From Streptomyces sp. YIM 130001 (GTDB taxonomy: Bacteria; Actinomycetota; Actinomycetes; Streptomycetales; Streptomycetaceae): a DNA stretch of 64,000 bases. The position numbers and the translations under genes were made by a program. Under the pieces are notes generated by a model that was not told the DNA's origin, did no database searches, and worked only from the letters and a program-made list of their open reading frames with translations. The stretch spans positions 56,647 through 120,646 of the forward strand of contig NZ_KZ984557.1 of assembly GCF_003574445.1 (NCBI RefSeq), read 5' to 3'. This document shows positions 7,990 to 16,629 of this stretch, in pieces (positions within the stretch are counted from its first letter, which is position 1; the number at the start of each line of letters is the position of its first letter).

Positions 7990-9620
7990 ACCGTCCACCA
8001 CACCGTGCTGTCCGGTGCGAGCACGGCCTCGTCGCCTTCGACGGTGACGGGCGAACTGGCCAGCAGCACACGGCCGTTGGCCGTCACCCGGAGCGGCTCG
8101 GCGGTGGCGTTCGCCGTGCAGGTGAACGCGCCCCGGCGGAAGGCGAGTACGCCCTCGGGAGCCGGCAGCCACTCGACGCGGTCGCCGGCGCCGAGGTCCG
8201 CCTGCTCGCGGCGGATACGCAGCGCCGTCCGGTACAGCTCGAGCGTGGAGCCGGGGACACCGGTCTGCGCCTCGACGCTCAGCTCGCCCCAGCCCTCCGG
8301 CTGCGGCAGCCAGCTGCCGCCGTCGCCGAAGCCGTGGCTGGAGCCGTCCTTCGTCCACGGGATCGGCACCCGGCAGCCGTCGCGGAAGCCGTCCTGCCCG
8401 GCCGCCCGGAAGAACGACGGGTCCTGACGCGCCTCGTCCGGCAGGTCGGTGACGTCGGGCAGGCCCAGTTCCTCACCCTGGTAGAGGTACGCGGAACCGG
8501 GCAGCGCCAGCATCAGCAGGGTCGCCGCACGGGCCCGGCGCAGGCCGAGTTCGCGATCGCCGGGCTCGCGGATCTGGGTGCCGGCCGGCGGGCTCGCGAA
8601 GCGGGTCGCGTGCCGGGTCACGTCGTGGTTGGAGAGCACCCAGGTGGCGGGGGCGCCGACCGGGCGCATCGCGTCCAGCGAGGTGTCGATCACCCGGTGC
8701 AGCTCGTCCGCGTCCCAATGGGTCGCCAGATACTGGAAGTTGAAGGCCTGGTGCAGTTCGTCGGGTCGTACGTACAGGGCCGCGCGTTCCACCGTCGGGG
8801 TCCAGGCCTCGGCGACCGCGATGCGCTCGCCCGGGTACTCGTCGAGGACCGTGCGCCAGCTGCGGTAGATCTCGTGCACGCCGTCCTGGTCGAAGAACGG
8901 CATCACCGCGTTGCCGAGCAGCTTCACCTGGTCGGGGCCCCCGATGTCGGGCAGGCCCGCGGCCTTGACGAGTCCGTGCGCGACGTCGACGCGGAATCCG
9001 TCGACGCCCTTGTCCAGCCAGTAACGCAGGATCGAGCGGAACTCGTCGGCCACGGCCGGGTGTTCCCAGTTGAAGTCCGGCTGCTCGGGCGCGAACAGGT
9101 GCAGATACCAGTCGCCGGGCGTGCCGTCCGGATTGCGGGTACGGGTCCAGGCGGCGCCGCCGAACACGGACTCCCAGTCGTTGGGCGGCAGTTCACCGTC
9201 CGGTCCGCTGCCGGGCCGGAAGTGGTAGCGCTCGCGCAGGGCCGATCCCGGGCCCTCATCGAGGGCGCGCTCGAACCAGTCGTGCCGGTCGGAGGAATGG
9301 TTCGGCACCACGTCGACGATGATGCGCAGGCCCAGGTCGTGGGCGTCACGGATCAGCGCGTCGGCCGACGGCATGCTGCCGAACACCGGGTCGATGACCC
9401 GGTAGTCGGCCACGTCGTACCCGGCGTCCGCCTGCGGCGACGCGTAGAACGGGCTCAGCCAGACGGCGTCCACCCCCAGGTCCCTGAGGTACGGCAGTCG
9501 GCTGCGCACTCCTTCGAGGTCGCCCATGCCGTCGCCGTTTCCGTCGGCGAAGCTGCGCGGGTAGACCTGGTAGATCACCGCGTCCCGCCACCAGTCGGCC
9601 GGTGAGTTCTGCTCAGTCAT
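7986..9620 (-). CDS. aglA: alpha-glucosidase (GH13), maltose/maltodextrin hydrolysis
   Basis: 544 aa GH13 enzyme. Visible: the N-terminal (beta/alpha)8 start DAVIYQVYPRSFADGNGDG, DVVPNH near 103-108, nucleophile D212 in GFRVDVAH, acid/base E271 in AEAW, and transition-state D333 in SNHD. There is no signal peptide, so it acts in the cytoplasm on sugars imported by MalEFG. The gene follows malG by 1 nt and overlaps the LacI-like gene at its end, so all are probably one transcript. The order malE-malF-malG-aglA with divergent malR matches the S. coelicolor maltose locus. Confidence 0.93.
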   Translation of the reverse strand: MTEQNSPADWWRDAVIYQVYPRSFADGNGDGMGDLEGVRSRLPYLRDLGVDAVWLSPFYASPQADAGYDVADYRVIDPVFGSMPSADALIRDAHDLGLRIIVDVVPNHSSDRHDWFERALDEGPGSALRERYHFRPGSGPDGELPPNDWESVFGGAAWTRTRNPDGTPGDWYLHLFAPEQPDFNWEHPAVADEFRSILRYWLDKGVDGFRVDVAHGLVKAAGLPDIGGPDQVKLLGNAVMPFFDQDGVHEIYRSWRTVLDEYPGERIAVAEAWTPTVERAALYVRPDELHQAFNFQYLATHWDADELHRVIDTSLDAMRPVGAPATWVLSNHDVTRHATRFASPPAGTQIREPGDRELGLRRARAATLLMLALPGSAYLYQGEELGLPDVTDLPDEARQDPSFFRAAGQDGFRDGCRVPIPWTKDGSSHGFGDGGSWLPQPEGWGELSVEAQTGVPGSTLELYRTALRIRREQADLGAGDRVEWLPAPEGVLAFRRGAFTCTANATAEPLRVTANGRVLLASSPVTVEGDEAVLAPDSTVWWTV

Positions 9621-9621
9621 G

Positions 9622-10512
9622 TCATCCCTTCGTCGCCCCGGCCGCGAGGCCGGAGACGAGGTGGCGCTGCGCGAAGCCGAAGATCAGTGCCGCGGGCACC
9701 GCGACGATCACGGCGGAGGCTGTCAACGAGCCCCAGTCGCTGGTGTATTGGTTGACAAAGGTCTGCAGACCGCCGGCCAGGGTGAGGTTCTCCTCGCCGG
9801 TCATGAACGCGGACGCGTACGCCACCTCCGCCCAGCCGGTGATGAAGCTGTAGAAGCCGGTGACGGCGAGTCCGGGCTTGGCCAGCGGGATGATCAGACG
9901 CCAGAACACCCCGAACGGGTTGAGCCCGTCCACCCGTCCGGCCTCGTCGATCTCCACCGGCACCGTGTCGAAGTACCCCTTCATCATCCAGGCGCAGAAC
10001 GGCACGGCGATGGTGAGGTACGTGACGACCAGGCCGACGGGCTGGTTGAGCAGGCCGAGCGTGGCGAGCAGGTTGTACAGCGGCACGATCAGGACGGCGA
10101 CCGGGAACATCTGCGTGATCAGCAGCATCCACATCAGCGGCCGCATGCCGGGGAAGCGGAACCGGCTCACCGCGTAGCCGGTGGTGGCCGAGATGAAGAC
10201 GCCGATGACGGTCGTCAGACCCACCACGAGCAGCGAGTTGGCCAGCCAGCTGGGGAACTCGGTCTCGGTCAGGACGTGGGAGTAGTTGCTGAAGGTGAAG
10301 TCCTTGACCAGGCCGGTGTCGAAGGCGTCGGTCTTTGGCTTGAACGAGGTGATCAGCAGCCACAGGGGCGGGAACACCGCCACCAGGGAGGCGATCAGGA
10401 GCGTCGCGTGCAGGCCGAAGGAGGCCAGCGGCGAGCGTTCACCGCGGGCGCGGGGCGGCTTGCCCGAGCCGGACGGCTGCGTACGGCGGGTCGCGGATGC
10501 GTCGGTGGTCAT
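9622..10512 (-). CDS. malG: maltose/maltodextrin ABC transporter permease MalG
   Basis: 296 aa inner-membrane permease with six predicted transmembrane segments, the first at about residues 31-53. The EAA loop that contacts the ATPase is visible (EIDEAGRVDGLNPFGVFWRL with G at the conserved place, about residues 200-220). It starts 4 nt after malF ends and stops 1 nt before aglA. No ATPase gene is in this locus. Streptomycetes typically share the MsiK ATPase between sugar importers, so that partner is probably encoded elsewhere. Confidence 0.93.
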   Translation of the reverse strand: MTTDASATRRTQPSGSGKPPRARGERSPLASFGLHATLLIASLVAVFPPLWLLITSFKPKTDAFDTGLVKDFTFSNYSHVLTETEFPSWLANSLLVVGLTTVIGVFISATTGYAVSRFRFPGMRPLMWMLLITQMFPVAVLIVPLYNLLATLGLLNQPVGLVVTYLTIAVPFCAWMMKGYFDTVPVEIDEAGRVDGLNPFGVFWRLIIPLAKPGLAVTGFYSFITGWAEVAYASAFMTGEENLTLAGGLQTFVNQYTSDWGSLTASAVIVAVPAALIFGFAQRHLVSGLAAGATKG

Positions 10513-10516
10513 CGGG

Positions 10517-11527
10517 TCACCACACCTCTCCCTGCTTGCGCAGCGCGCGGCGGTAGACGACGGCGAAGACCGAGAGCAGCGCCAGGATGAGTACGCCCCA
10601 GGCCGCCGACGAGGCGAAGTCGCGCGGGCTGACGACGAAGGAGAGCCGGTAGGCGTACGTCACCAGGATCTCCGTGGAGTCTCCGGGGCCGCCCCGGGTG
10701 AGCAGGAAGATCACCGGGAACATGTTGAACGTCCAGATGGAGCTCAGCAGCACCACGGTGGAGCCGACCGCCCGCAGGCCCGGCAGCGTGATGTTGCGGA
10801 ACCGCTGCCACGGGCCGGCCCCGTCCATCTCGGCGGCCTCGTACAGCTCGGACGGGATGGACTGCAGTCCGCCGAGCATCGCGACCAGCATGAACGGCAC
10901 ACCGAGCCAGATGTTGACCACGATGACCGAGATCTTCGCCCAGGTCGGGTCGTTCAGCCACGGGATCGCGTCGATTCCGCCGCCTGCCAGGAGCTGGTTC
11001 AGCAGGCCGTTCTTCTCGTTGAAGAGGAGGCGCCAGGTGAAGACGGAGACGAAGGCCGGCACCGCCCACGGCAGGATCAGCGCCATCCGGTAGAGCGAGC
11101 GGCCGGCCAGCTTGCGGTTGAGCATGTTGGCGAGCGCGAGACCGATCGCGAAGGAGAGCGCGACGCAGGACACGGTCCAGATCAGCGTCCAGGAGAGCCG
11201 GTCCCAGAAGACGCCGTCCTTGAGGATCGCCGTGTAGTTGTCGAGTCCGACGTTCTCGTACGTCGCCGGGATGTGGTTGACCCCGATGGTGCGCTCGACG
11301 TTCGCCTCGTCGGCATCGGTCGTCGACAGGTACATGCCGCGGACCAGGGGATATCCGATGATGACGCCGATCACGACCACCACGGGGGCGACCATGCACC
11401 AGGCGTACCAGTGGGTGGACAGCGATCTGCGCAGCCGCCCGGGGGACTTGCCGGGAGTGCGGCCCCGGCCGCGGGCGCCCGGTGCGCCCGCGGCCTTCGC
11501 CGCCGCTCGGCCTGTGTCGACAGCCAT
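10517..11527 (-). CDS. malF: maltose/maltodextrin ABC transporter permease MalF
   Basis: About 336 aa from the ATG at 11527. The N-terminus is Ala/Gly/Arg-rich and cytoplasmic, then the first membrane helix runs WCMVAPVVVVIGVIIGYPLV. The EAA-type loop is present (SELYEAAEMDGAGPWQRF). An AGGAGGG sequence lies about 13 nt upstream, which is rather far, so initiation may be weak. The gene is 87 bp from the malE stop, with a small hairpin between, a typical way to keep permease levels below binding-protein levels. Confidence 0.93.
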   Translation of the reverse strand: MAVDTGRAAAKAAGAPGARGRGRTPGKSPGRLRRSLSTHWYAWCMVAPVVVVIGVIIGYPLVRGMYLSTTDADEANVERTIGVNHIPATYENVGLDNYTAILKDGVFWDRLSWTLIWTVSCVALSFAIGLALANMLNRKLAGRSLYRMALILPWAVPAFVSVFTWRLLFNEKNGLLNQLLAGGGIDAIPWLNDPTWAKISVIVVNIWLGVPFMLVAMLGGLQSIPSELYEAAEMDGAGPWQRFRNITLPGLRAVGSTVVLLSSIWTFNMFPVIFLLTRGGPGDSTEILVTYAYRLSFVVSPRDFASSAAWGVLILALLSVFAVVYRRALRKQGEVW

Positions 11528-11572
11528 GAGGCGGTCGGCCCTCCTGTTCTGGGATGTGCCGGGGGGTGCTTG

Positions 11573-11590
11573 CCGCAGCACTCGCTGCGG
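11573..11590 (-). other. small inverted repeat between malE and malF
   Basis: CCGCAG-N6-CTGCGG lies in the malE-malF gap. It has no T-tract, so it more likely stabilises the malE mRNA end or weakly attenuates malFG than stops transcription. Confidence 0.4.
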
Positions 11591-11614
11591 ACTACAACTC
11601 CGGTGCGGGGACGG

Positions 11615-12892
11615 CTACTTGTAGTCCTTCAGGAGCTTGCGGTAGGCGTCGCCGACGCCCTTCGCGGCCTTCTCGGGAGTGGCCTTGCCGGAGAGGACCT
11701 TCTCCATCTGCAGCCGGATCGGCTCGAAGAGGGCGTTCGCCTCGGGGATCCACGGGCGCTCGACGGCCTTCTCGACGGCGGGCCGGAAGAACTGGACCAT
11801 CATGTTGTCCTTGACGGACGGCTCGTCGTACACGGCCTTGCGGGTGGGGAGCAGGCTCAGTTCCTCGGTGGTCTGCTGCTGCACCTTCGCGGAGCTCATG
11901 TACTTCACGAACTCGTAGGACGCGTCGAGGTTCTTGGAGCCGGCGTACACGGAGAGGTTCCAGCCGCCCTGCGGGGAGGCCTGGCGCTGGGAGCCGGCGG
12001 GCACCGCGGCGACGCCGAGGTTGTTCTTGTCGTTCTTGAACTCCTTGCCCGACAGGGCGCCTTCGATCGACCAGGGACCGTCGAGGGCCATCGCGACGTC
12101 GCCGTCCTTGAAGGCGTTCAGCTGGTTGTTGTAGCCGTCGGAGGCGTCGGTGATCGCGGCCTTGGAGTCGAGCATGTCCTTCATGACCTTGAAGGCGTCG
12201 ACGCCGGGCTTGTCGTCCACCGTGACCTTCTTGGCCTTGGTGTCGAGCATGTCGCCGCCCTCGCCGTAGAGGTAGGGCAGGTAGTAGTACGGGTCGTCGC
12301 CGCGCAGGTAGAGGCCGGTCCTGCCGGTCTTGTCCTTGATGGTCTCGCCGGCCTTCTGCACATCGGCGAAGGTCTCGGGGACGTCGACCTTCGCGGCCTT
12401 CAGCATCTTCTTGTTGTAGAAGAGCGCGAGGGAATCGATGGTCTGCGGGACGGCGTAGGACTTGTCCTTGAACTTCGTGCTCGCAAGAGCTTGCGGCAGA
12501 TGGTCGCCCGCGTCGTCCAGAGCCGGCGTGCCGTCGAGGGGCGCCAGGTAGCCGAGGTTGGCGAAGTCGGCGACCCAGGCGACCTCGGTGCGCATCACGT
12601 CCGGCGCACCGGAGTTGCCGCCCGCCGCGTTCTTGAACTTGGCGTTGGCCTCGCCGAAGGGGACGCTCACGACCTTGACGTCGACCTTCGGGTGCTTCTT
12701 CTCGAAGCCCTCGGCGAGCTTCTTGTACGTGCCCTTCTCGGCGTCGTTCGAGGTGTCCCAGAAGGTGACGGTGCCGGAGAGCTCGCCCGAGCCCCCCGAG
12801 CTGCCCTCGCCCGAATCGCCGTCCCCGCCGCACGCCGTCGCCGTCAGTGCGAGGGCCGAGACAAGCGCGGTGACCGCTATGCCACGCCGCAT
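11615..12892 (-). CDS. malE: maltose/maltodextrin-binding lipoprotein MalE
   Basis: 425 aa solute-binding protein (family 1). A lipoprotein signal peptide is clear: MRRG, a hydrophobic core, then the lipobox TATAC with the acylated Cys at residue 21, followed by a Gly/Ser/Asp linker. It captures maltose or maltodextrins outside the membrane and delivers them to MalFG. It is the first gene of the operon and is read divergently from malR; repeated TGCAAG/CTTGC motifs in the 262-bp gap are candidate MalR operators. Confidence 0.94.
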   Translation of the reverse strand: MRRGIAVTALVSALALTATACGGDGDSGEGSSGGSGELSGTVTFWDTSNDAEKGTYKKLAEGFEKKHPKVDVKVVSVPFGEANAKFKNAAGGNSGAPDVMRTEVAWVADFANLGYLAPLDGTPALDDAGDHLPQALASTKFKDKSYAVPQTIDSLALFYNKKMLKAAKVDVPETFADVQKAGETIKDKTGRTGLYLRGDDPYYYLPYLYGEGGDMLDTKAKKVTVDDKPGVDAFKVMKDMLDSKAAITDASDGYNNQLNAFKDGDVAMALDGPWSIEGALSGKEFKNDKNNLGVAAVPAGSQRQASPQGGWNLSVYAGSKNLDASYEFVKYMSSAKVQQQTTEELSLLPTRKAVYDEPSVKDNMMVQFFRPAVEKAVERPWIPEANALFEPIRLQMEKVLSGKATPEKAAKGVGDAYRKLLKDYK

Positions 12893-12993
12893 GGTGAACT
12901 CCTTCAGAGATGCCCGGAACGACTCGGGGGCGTACGACGCCTCCTACCGACCGCTGCGTCGCGGTGCCGGGTTCCGCAGGAACGTAACAAGGA

Positions 12994-13038
12994 TGCAAGA
13001 AGTCGGAAAGACCTTGCGGGAACTTTCTGCAAGACTTG
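12994..13038. promoter_or_regulatory. MalR operator cluster between malE and malR
   Basis: Within 45 bp there are TGCAAG (12994-12999), CTTGCGG (13013-13019) and CTGCAAG followed directly by ACTTG (13027-13038). From memory, Streptomyces MalR sites contain CTTGCAG copies; CTGCAAG is its exact reverse complement. The cluster lies between the divergent malE and malR genes, where one repressor could control both. Confidence 0.75.
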
Positions 13039-13154
13039 TTGGGGCGGTGCCTGCCCGGAAGTCCGGCAGAACGGACAAGCCGCGTCTCCGGCCGCCCGGC
13101 GGTCCCGTTCCGAGTGGTGGGCAATACGGTCCCCGGCCGGTAGGGTCCGGTCCT

Positions 13155-14174
13155 GTGACCGCGCGGCTCGCCGACATCGCAGCGCAGGCGGGGGTCAGCG
13201 AAGCCACAGTCAGCCGCGTGCTCAACGGCAAGCCCGGTGTGGCCGCGGCCACCCGCGAGTCAGTCCTGGCCGCGCTCGACGTGCTCGGCTACGAACGCCC
13301 GGTCAGGCTCCGCAGGCGCAGCGCCGGACTCGTCGGACTCATCACGCCGGAGCTGGACAACCCGATCTTCCCCGCCCTCGCCCAGGTCATCGGCCAGGCG
13401 CTGACCAGGCAGGGTTACACCCCGGTGCTCGCCACCCAGACCCCCGGCGGCTCCACCGAGGACGAGCTCACCGAGATGCTGGTGGACCGCGGTGTCTGCG
13501 GCATCATCTTCGTCTCCGGACTGCACGCGGACACCACCGCCGACACCCGCCGCTACGACCGGCTGCGCGGCCTCGGCGTACCGCACGTGATGATCAACGG
13601 CTTCTCGTCGAAGGTGAAGGCACCCTTCGTCTCGCCCGACGACCGGGCCGCGATGGAGCTGGCCGTCAAGCATCTGGCCGCCCTCGGCCACACCCGCATC
13701 GGCCTTGCCGTGGGCCCTGCAAGATTCGTGCCGGTCTTGCGCAAGGTGGAGGGCTTCCGGCAGAGCCTCCAGAGCATCCTCGGCATCGGCCCGAAGGACT
13801 CCGAACAGTTCGTCCAGCACTCGCTGTTCACGCTCGAGGGCGGCCAGGCCGCGGCGGGCGTACTCCTCGACCGCGGCTGCACGGCGGTGGTGTGCGCGAG
13901 CGACATGATGGCGCTGGGCGCGGTGCGTGCCGTGCGCCGGCGCGGCCTCAACGTACCCGGTGACGTCTCCGTGGTGGGCTTCGACGACTCGCAGTTGATC
14001 GCCTTCACCGACCCGCCGCTGACCACCATCCGGCAGCCGGTGCAGTCGATGGGGCAGGCCGCGGTGCGCGCGCTGCTCGAGGAGGTCGACGGGGAACCGG
14101 CGCCGCACACCGAGTTCGTGTTCATGCCGGAGCTCGTGGTGCGCGGCTCGACCGCGGCGCTGCGGTCGAGCTGA
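13155..14174 (+). CDS. malR: maltose operon repressor MalR (LacI family)
   Basis: 339 aa from a GTG. The helix-turn-helix is RLADIAAQAGVSEATVSRVL, then the hinge and sensor domain (SAGLVGLITPELDNPIFPAL; VVGFDDSQLIAFTDPPLTT). It is read divergently from malE, as in S. coelicolor, where MalR represses malEFG and aglA until maltose is present. Two further CTTGC/GCAAG palindromes lie inside its own coding region (13717-13745). No strong ribosome-binding site precedes the GTG; GGGTCCGG at 13143-13150 is the closest purine-rich stretch. Confidence 0.92.
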   Translation: MTARLADIAAQAGVSEATVSRVLNGKPGVAAATRESVLAALDVLGYERPVRLRRRSAGLVGLITPELDNPIFPALAQVIGQALTRQGYTPVLATQTPGGSTEDELTEMLVDRGVCGIIFVSGLHADTTADTRRYDRLRGLGVPHVMINGFSSKVKAPFVSPDDRAAMELAVKHLAALGHTRIGLAVGPARFVPVLRKVEGFRQSLQSILGIGPKDSEQFVQHSLFTLEGGQAAAGVLLDRGCTAVVCASDMMALGAVRAVRRRGLNVPGDVSVVGFDDSQLIAFTDPPLTTIRQPVQSMGQAAVRALLEEVDGEPAPHTEFVFMPELVVRGSTAALRSS

Positions 14175-14193
14175 GGCGAGCGACCGTACCGGC

Positions 14194-15474
14194 TCAGGGC
14201 CGGGTCACACGCACCCGGTAGGTGCCGTCCTGCGAGGCAGAGGCGACGGTGATCCGCACGCCGGTCTTCTTGTCCGTGTACGTCTCGCCGGGGGAGTACG
14301 GGGCGTCCGAGAGCTCGGCGTGGACGTTGGGCCGACGGGTGCAACCCCCGCTGTCCTTGGTCGAGTCGGAGACCTCGACGGGCCCCTGGCCGGTGTCGAC
14401 GTCGGCGTCGACGCGGTAGACCAGGACGCCGGGCTTGCACACCGCCTCGTCGTTGCCGCCGGGTATGCGCACCTCGGCCGCGATGCCGGTGCGTTCGCTG
14501 AGCGGCACGAAGGCGATCTTGGTGCCGCCCTCGGTGGGCAGCGGCTCCAGGACGTGCTCGGTGGTGCCCGGGGTCGCGGCGCAGCTGATCTGCTGGTCGT
14601 CGAGCCAGCCCAGCTTCCACTTGTGCCAGCCGAGCAGGTCGTTGTTGGCGCCCCAGTCCTCGCTCATGATGTCCCAGTGGCCGACCGCGCCGCCGCCGTC
14701 GGCGGTGTAGAGGTCGGGCAGCCCGAAGACATGGCCGTTCTCGTGCGGCAGTACGCGGTAGCCGGTCTCGCGGTACGAGCCCGAGCCGTCGTCCTGGCGG
14801 CTGTATACGAACGAGGCGTTGGAGACCGGCACGCCGTCGGCGACCGGGGCCTCGTGGTTGCCGGCGAACGTCACCGACAGGACGGTGTCCAGCGCCGAGG
14901 GGCCGGCGTTCGGCGTCATCAGGATGTTGACCAGGTCGTACCGGCGGAAGTCCACCTTCGGGTCGGCGGCCTGCACGATGTCCTCGACGAGGCGCCGGTA
15001 TCCCGGGTCGAAGGGGGCGCCGCGTTCTATCCCGTACTCGGCGAACGACAGCGGCATCCGCAGCCAGTCCTTGATCGGCGCCTCGGGCCGGTAGTCGAGC
15101 CGGCCGTACGAACTGGTGCGGAACCATTTCTGCGTCTGCGGGAAGAACTCGCCGAGCCGGTCCGTCGCGGAGCCCTCGCCCCGTGCGTCGGAGAAGTCGA
15201 TCATCAGGTTGAGGGCGCGGACCTCGCCGGTGGACCGGGAGTAGCCGGGTGCCGTGGGCACGCCCTCGGACATCTGGACGCCCATCGTGCCGCTGATCAT
15301 GCACGGGCCGAGGGCGGTGGCGCGGGCGGCGGCTATCGGGCCTGCCGCGGTGTGTGCGTCGGGGAGCAGCTGTCCTGCGCTGGCCGAAAGGCTCACCGAG
15401 AGGGTGAGGGCTATGGCCGCGGCGAACGCCGTGCGGCGTCGGGGCCTGGGTATCCAGCGGGGGGACAGCTGCAT
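14194..15474 (-). CDS. secreted M6-family (immune inhibitor A-like) metalloprotease
   Basis: 426 aa. It has a Sec/Tat-like signal peptide: basic start RWIPRPRRR, hydrophobic stretch about residues 15-34, cleavage probably after ASA. The zinc motif is H244-E-N-G-H248 in LPHENGHVFGLPDLY, an HExxH. A C-terminal beta domain follows. The ATG at 15474 has GGAAGG 7 nt upstream. Enzymes of this family degrade extracellular proteins. The gene is divergent from a TetR gene, with an imperfect palindrome and a Crp-type site in between. Its stop is 19 bp from the converging malR stop. Confidence 0.85.
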   Translation of the reverse strand: MQLSPRWIPRPRRRTAFAAAIALTLSVSLSASAGQLLPDAHTAAGPIAAARATALGPCMISGTMGVQMSEGVPTAPGYSRSTGEVRALNLMIDFSDARGEGSATDRLGEFFPQTQKWFRTSSYGRLDYRPEAPIKDWLRMPLSFAEYGIERGAPFDPGYRRLVEDIVQAADPKVDFRRYDLVNILMTPNAGPSALDTVLSVTFAGNHEAPVADGVPVSNASFVYSRQDDGSGSYRETGYRVLPHENGHVFGLPDLYTADGGGAVGHWDIMSEDWGANNDLLGWHKWKLGWLDDQQISCAATPGTTEHVLEPLPTEGGTKIAFVPLSERTGIAAEVRIPGGNDEAVCKPGVLVYRVDADVDTGQGPVEVSDSTKDSGGCTRRPNVHAELSDAPYSPGETYTDKKTGVRITVASASQDGTYRVRVTRP

Positions 15475-15521
15475 GCGGTGCCCTTCCGGTTCGCGGCAGC
15501 CGGAACGCACGCGGCTGCTCT

Positions 15522-15558
15522 CACAGGTCGATCGATCCCCCTTGTCGATCACCCTGTG
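15522..15558. promoter_or_regulatory. imperfect 14-bp inverted repeat upstream of the M6 protease
   Basis: CACAGGTCGATCGA (15522-15535) and TCGATCACCCTGTG (15545-15558) pair at 12 of 14 positions around a 9-nt spacer, 48-84 nt before the protease start codon. This size and place fit an operator for an unidentified dimeric regulator. Confidence 0.45.
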
Positions 15559-15617
15559 CCTCGGCGTGTCGGAGCGCTCGCTGAGTGCGACCGATCGAGG
15601 GGCGGCCTCCGCCGGTG

Positions 15618-15633
15618 TGTGAGTCAGGTCACA
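15618..15633. promoter_or_regulatory. Crp/FNR-type binding palindrome
   Basis: TGTGAGTCAGGTCACA has the form TGTGA-N6-TCACA, the classical cAMP-receptor-protein site without a mismatch in the arms. It lies 144 nt upstream of the M6 protease and 177 nt upstream of tetR. Streptomycetes have a Crp protein that recognises GTG-N6-CAC-type sites. Confidence 0.6.
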
Positions 15634-15809
15634 GGAACCCCCGAAATAACTGGGGAAGGTCTCCCCGTTTGCATGGGTGTCCTCGTGAAACGGGGACGGA
15701 TTCCCCGCATAGGTCGGTCCGTCGGATCGACCCGGTCGGCCGGTCGGTCAGCCGGCGGACCGTCGGCCGGTACACGGCCGGCCCGCACCAGTCGTCAGGA
15801 GAGCCTCAA

Positions 15810-16466
15810 GTGGTCACCGCAACCGAACGCACGCGCAAGGTCCCCCGCCCGCGGGCCGACGCCCTGCGCAACCGGGAGCGCATCGTGGCCGCCGCGCGTG
15901 AGGTGTTCGTCGAGCTCGGCCCCGAGGTCCCGCTCGACGAGATCGCCCGCCGCGCGGAGGTCGGCAACGCCACGCTCTACCGGCACTTCGCGGACCGCGG
16001 GGAACTCATCAGGGAAGTCGTCTGCACGGTGATGGATCGCGCGTCGGTCCAGGCCGAACGGGCGCTCGCCGCGGAGTCCGACGCTTTCGAGGCGCTCGGC
16101 ACCTTCGTGCACGCGGCGGCCGACGAGCGGATCGGCGCGCTGTGCCCGATGCTCGCCGGCGACTTCGAGCAGCACCACCGCGACCACCCGGACCTCGACG
16201 AGGCCCGGATGCGTCTCGAGGGGATGGTCGAGGAACTGATGGAGCAGGCCCGCGCGGCCGGTCAGCTGCGGTCCGATGTCGCCGTCGGCGACCTCATGGT
16301 CGCGCTCTCCCAGCTCACGCGGCCACTGCCCGGCCTCGGGTGTCCGGGCATCGACCGATTCGTCCATCGCCATCTGCAGCTCTTCCTCGACGGGCTGCGG
16401 GCGCCCGCGCCCTCCGCGCTGCCCGGCGCCCCGGCCACTCTGGAGGACCTCAGGCGCGACGCCTGA
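15810..16466 (+). CDS. TetR-family transcriptional regulator
   Basis: 218 aa from GTG 15810, 6 nt after an AGGAGAG ribosome-binding site. The TetR DNA-binding domain is at about residues 17-63 (NRERIVAAAREVFVELG, then EIARRAEVGNATLYRHFADR). The rest is the variable ligand-binding helical domain. A DHA2 exporter gene starts 163 bp downstream on the same strand, so it probably represses that exporter and itself and responds to a toxic compound. Confidence 0.88.
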   Translation: MVTATERTRKVPRPRADALRNRERIVAAAREVFVELGPEVPLDEIARRAEVGNATLYRHFADRGELIREVVCTVMDRASVQAERALAAESDAFEALGTFVHAAADERIGALCPMLAGDFEQHHRDHPDLDEARMRLEGMVEELMEQARAAGQLRSDVAVGDLMVALSQLTRPLPGLGCPGIDRFVHRHLQLFLDGLRAPAPSALPGAPATLEDLRRDA

Positions 16467-16629
16467 CCTGACCGAGACCCTCACGCGCCCGCCCCAGTGG
16501 CGGACCCAAGCCAACGGCCACCGCGGTCAGTGACGCCCGCGTGCTCGGGATCACGGGGGAACCCGCATCCCTTGTCAAGCCGATTTCTCACGATTTTTCA
16601 TGCGACGACGTACCGAGGTGGGTACCCCC

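Larger units (their letters stand above)
15475..15809. other. divergent promoter region of the M6 protease and the tetR gene
   Basis: 335 bp without a gene. It contains a 14+14 bp imperfect inverted repeat (15522-15558), a Crp-type palindrome (15618-15633) and, close to the tetR gene, two CGGCCG hexamers 5 bp apart near 15765-15785 that could be the TetR site. Confidence 0.6.

Noticed and set aside
10286..13963. Long plus-strand frame opposite malE/malF and running into malR
   Set aside because: It is antisense to malG, malF and malE, each with clear transporter features, and has no motif of its own.
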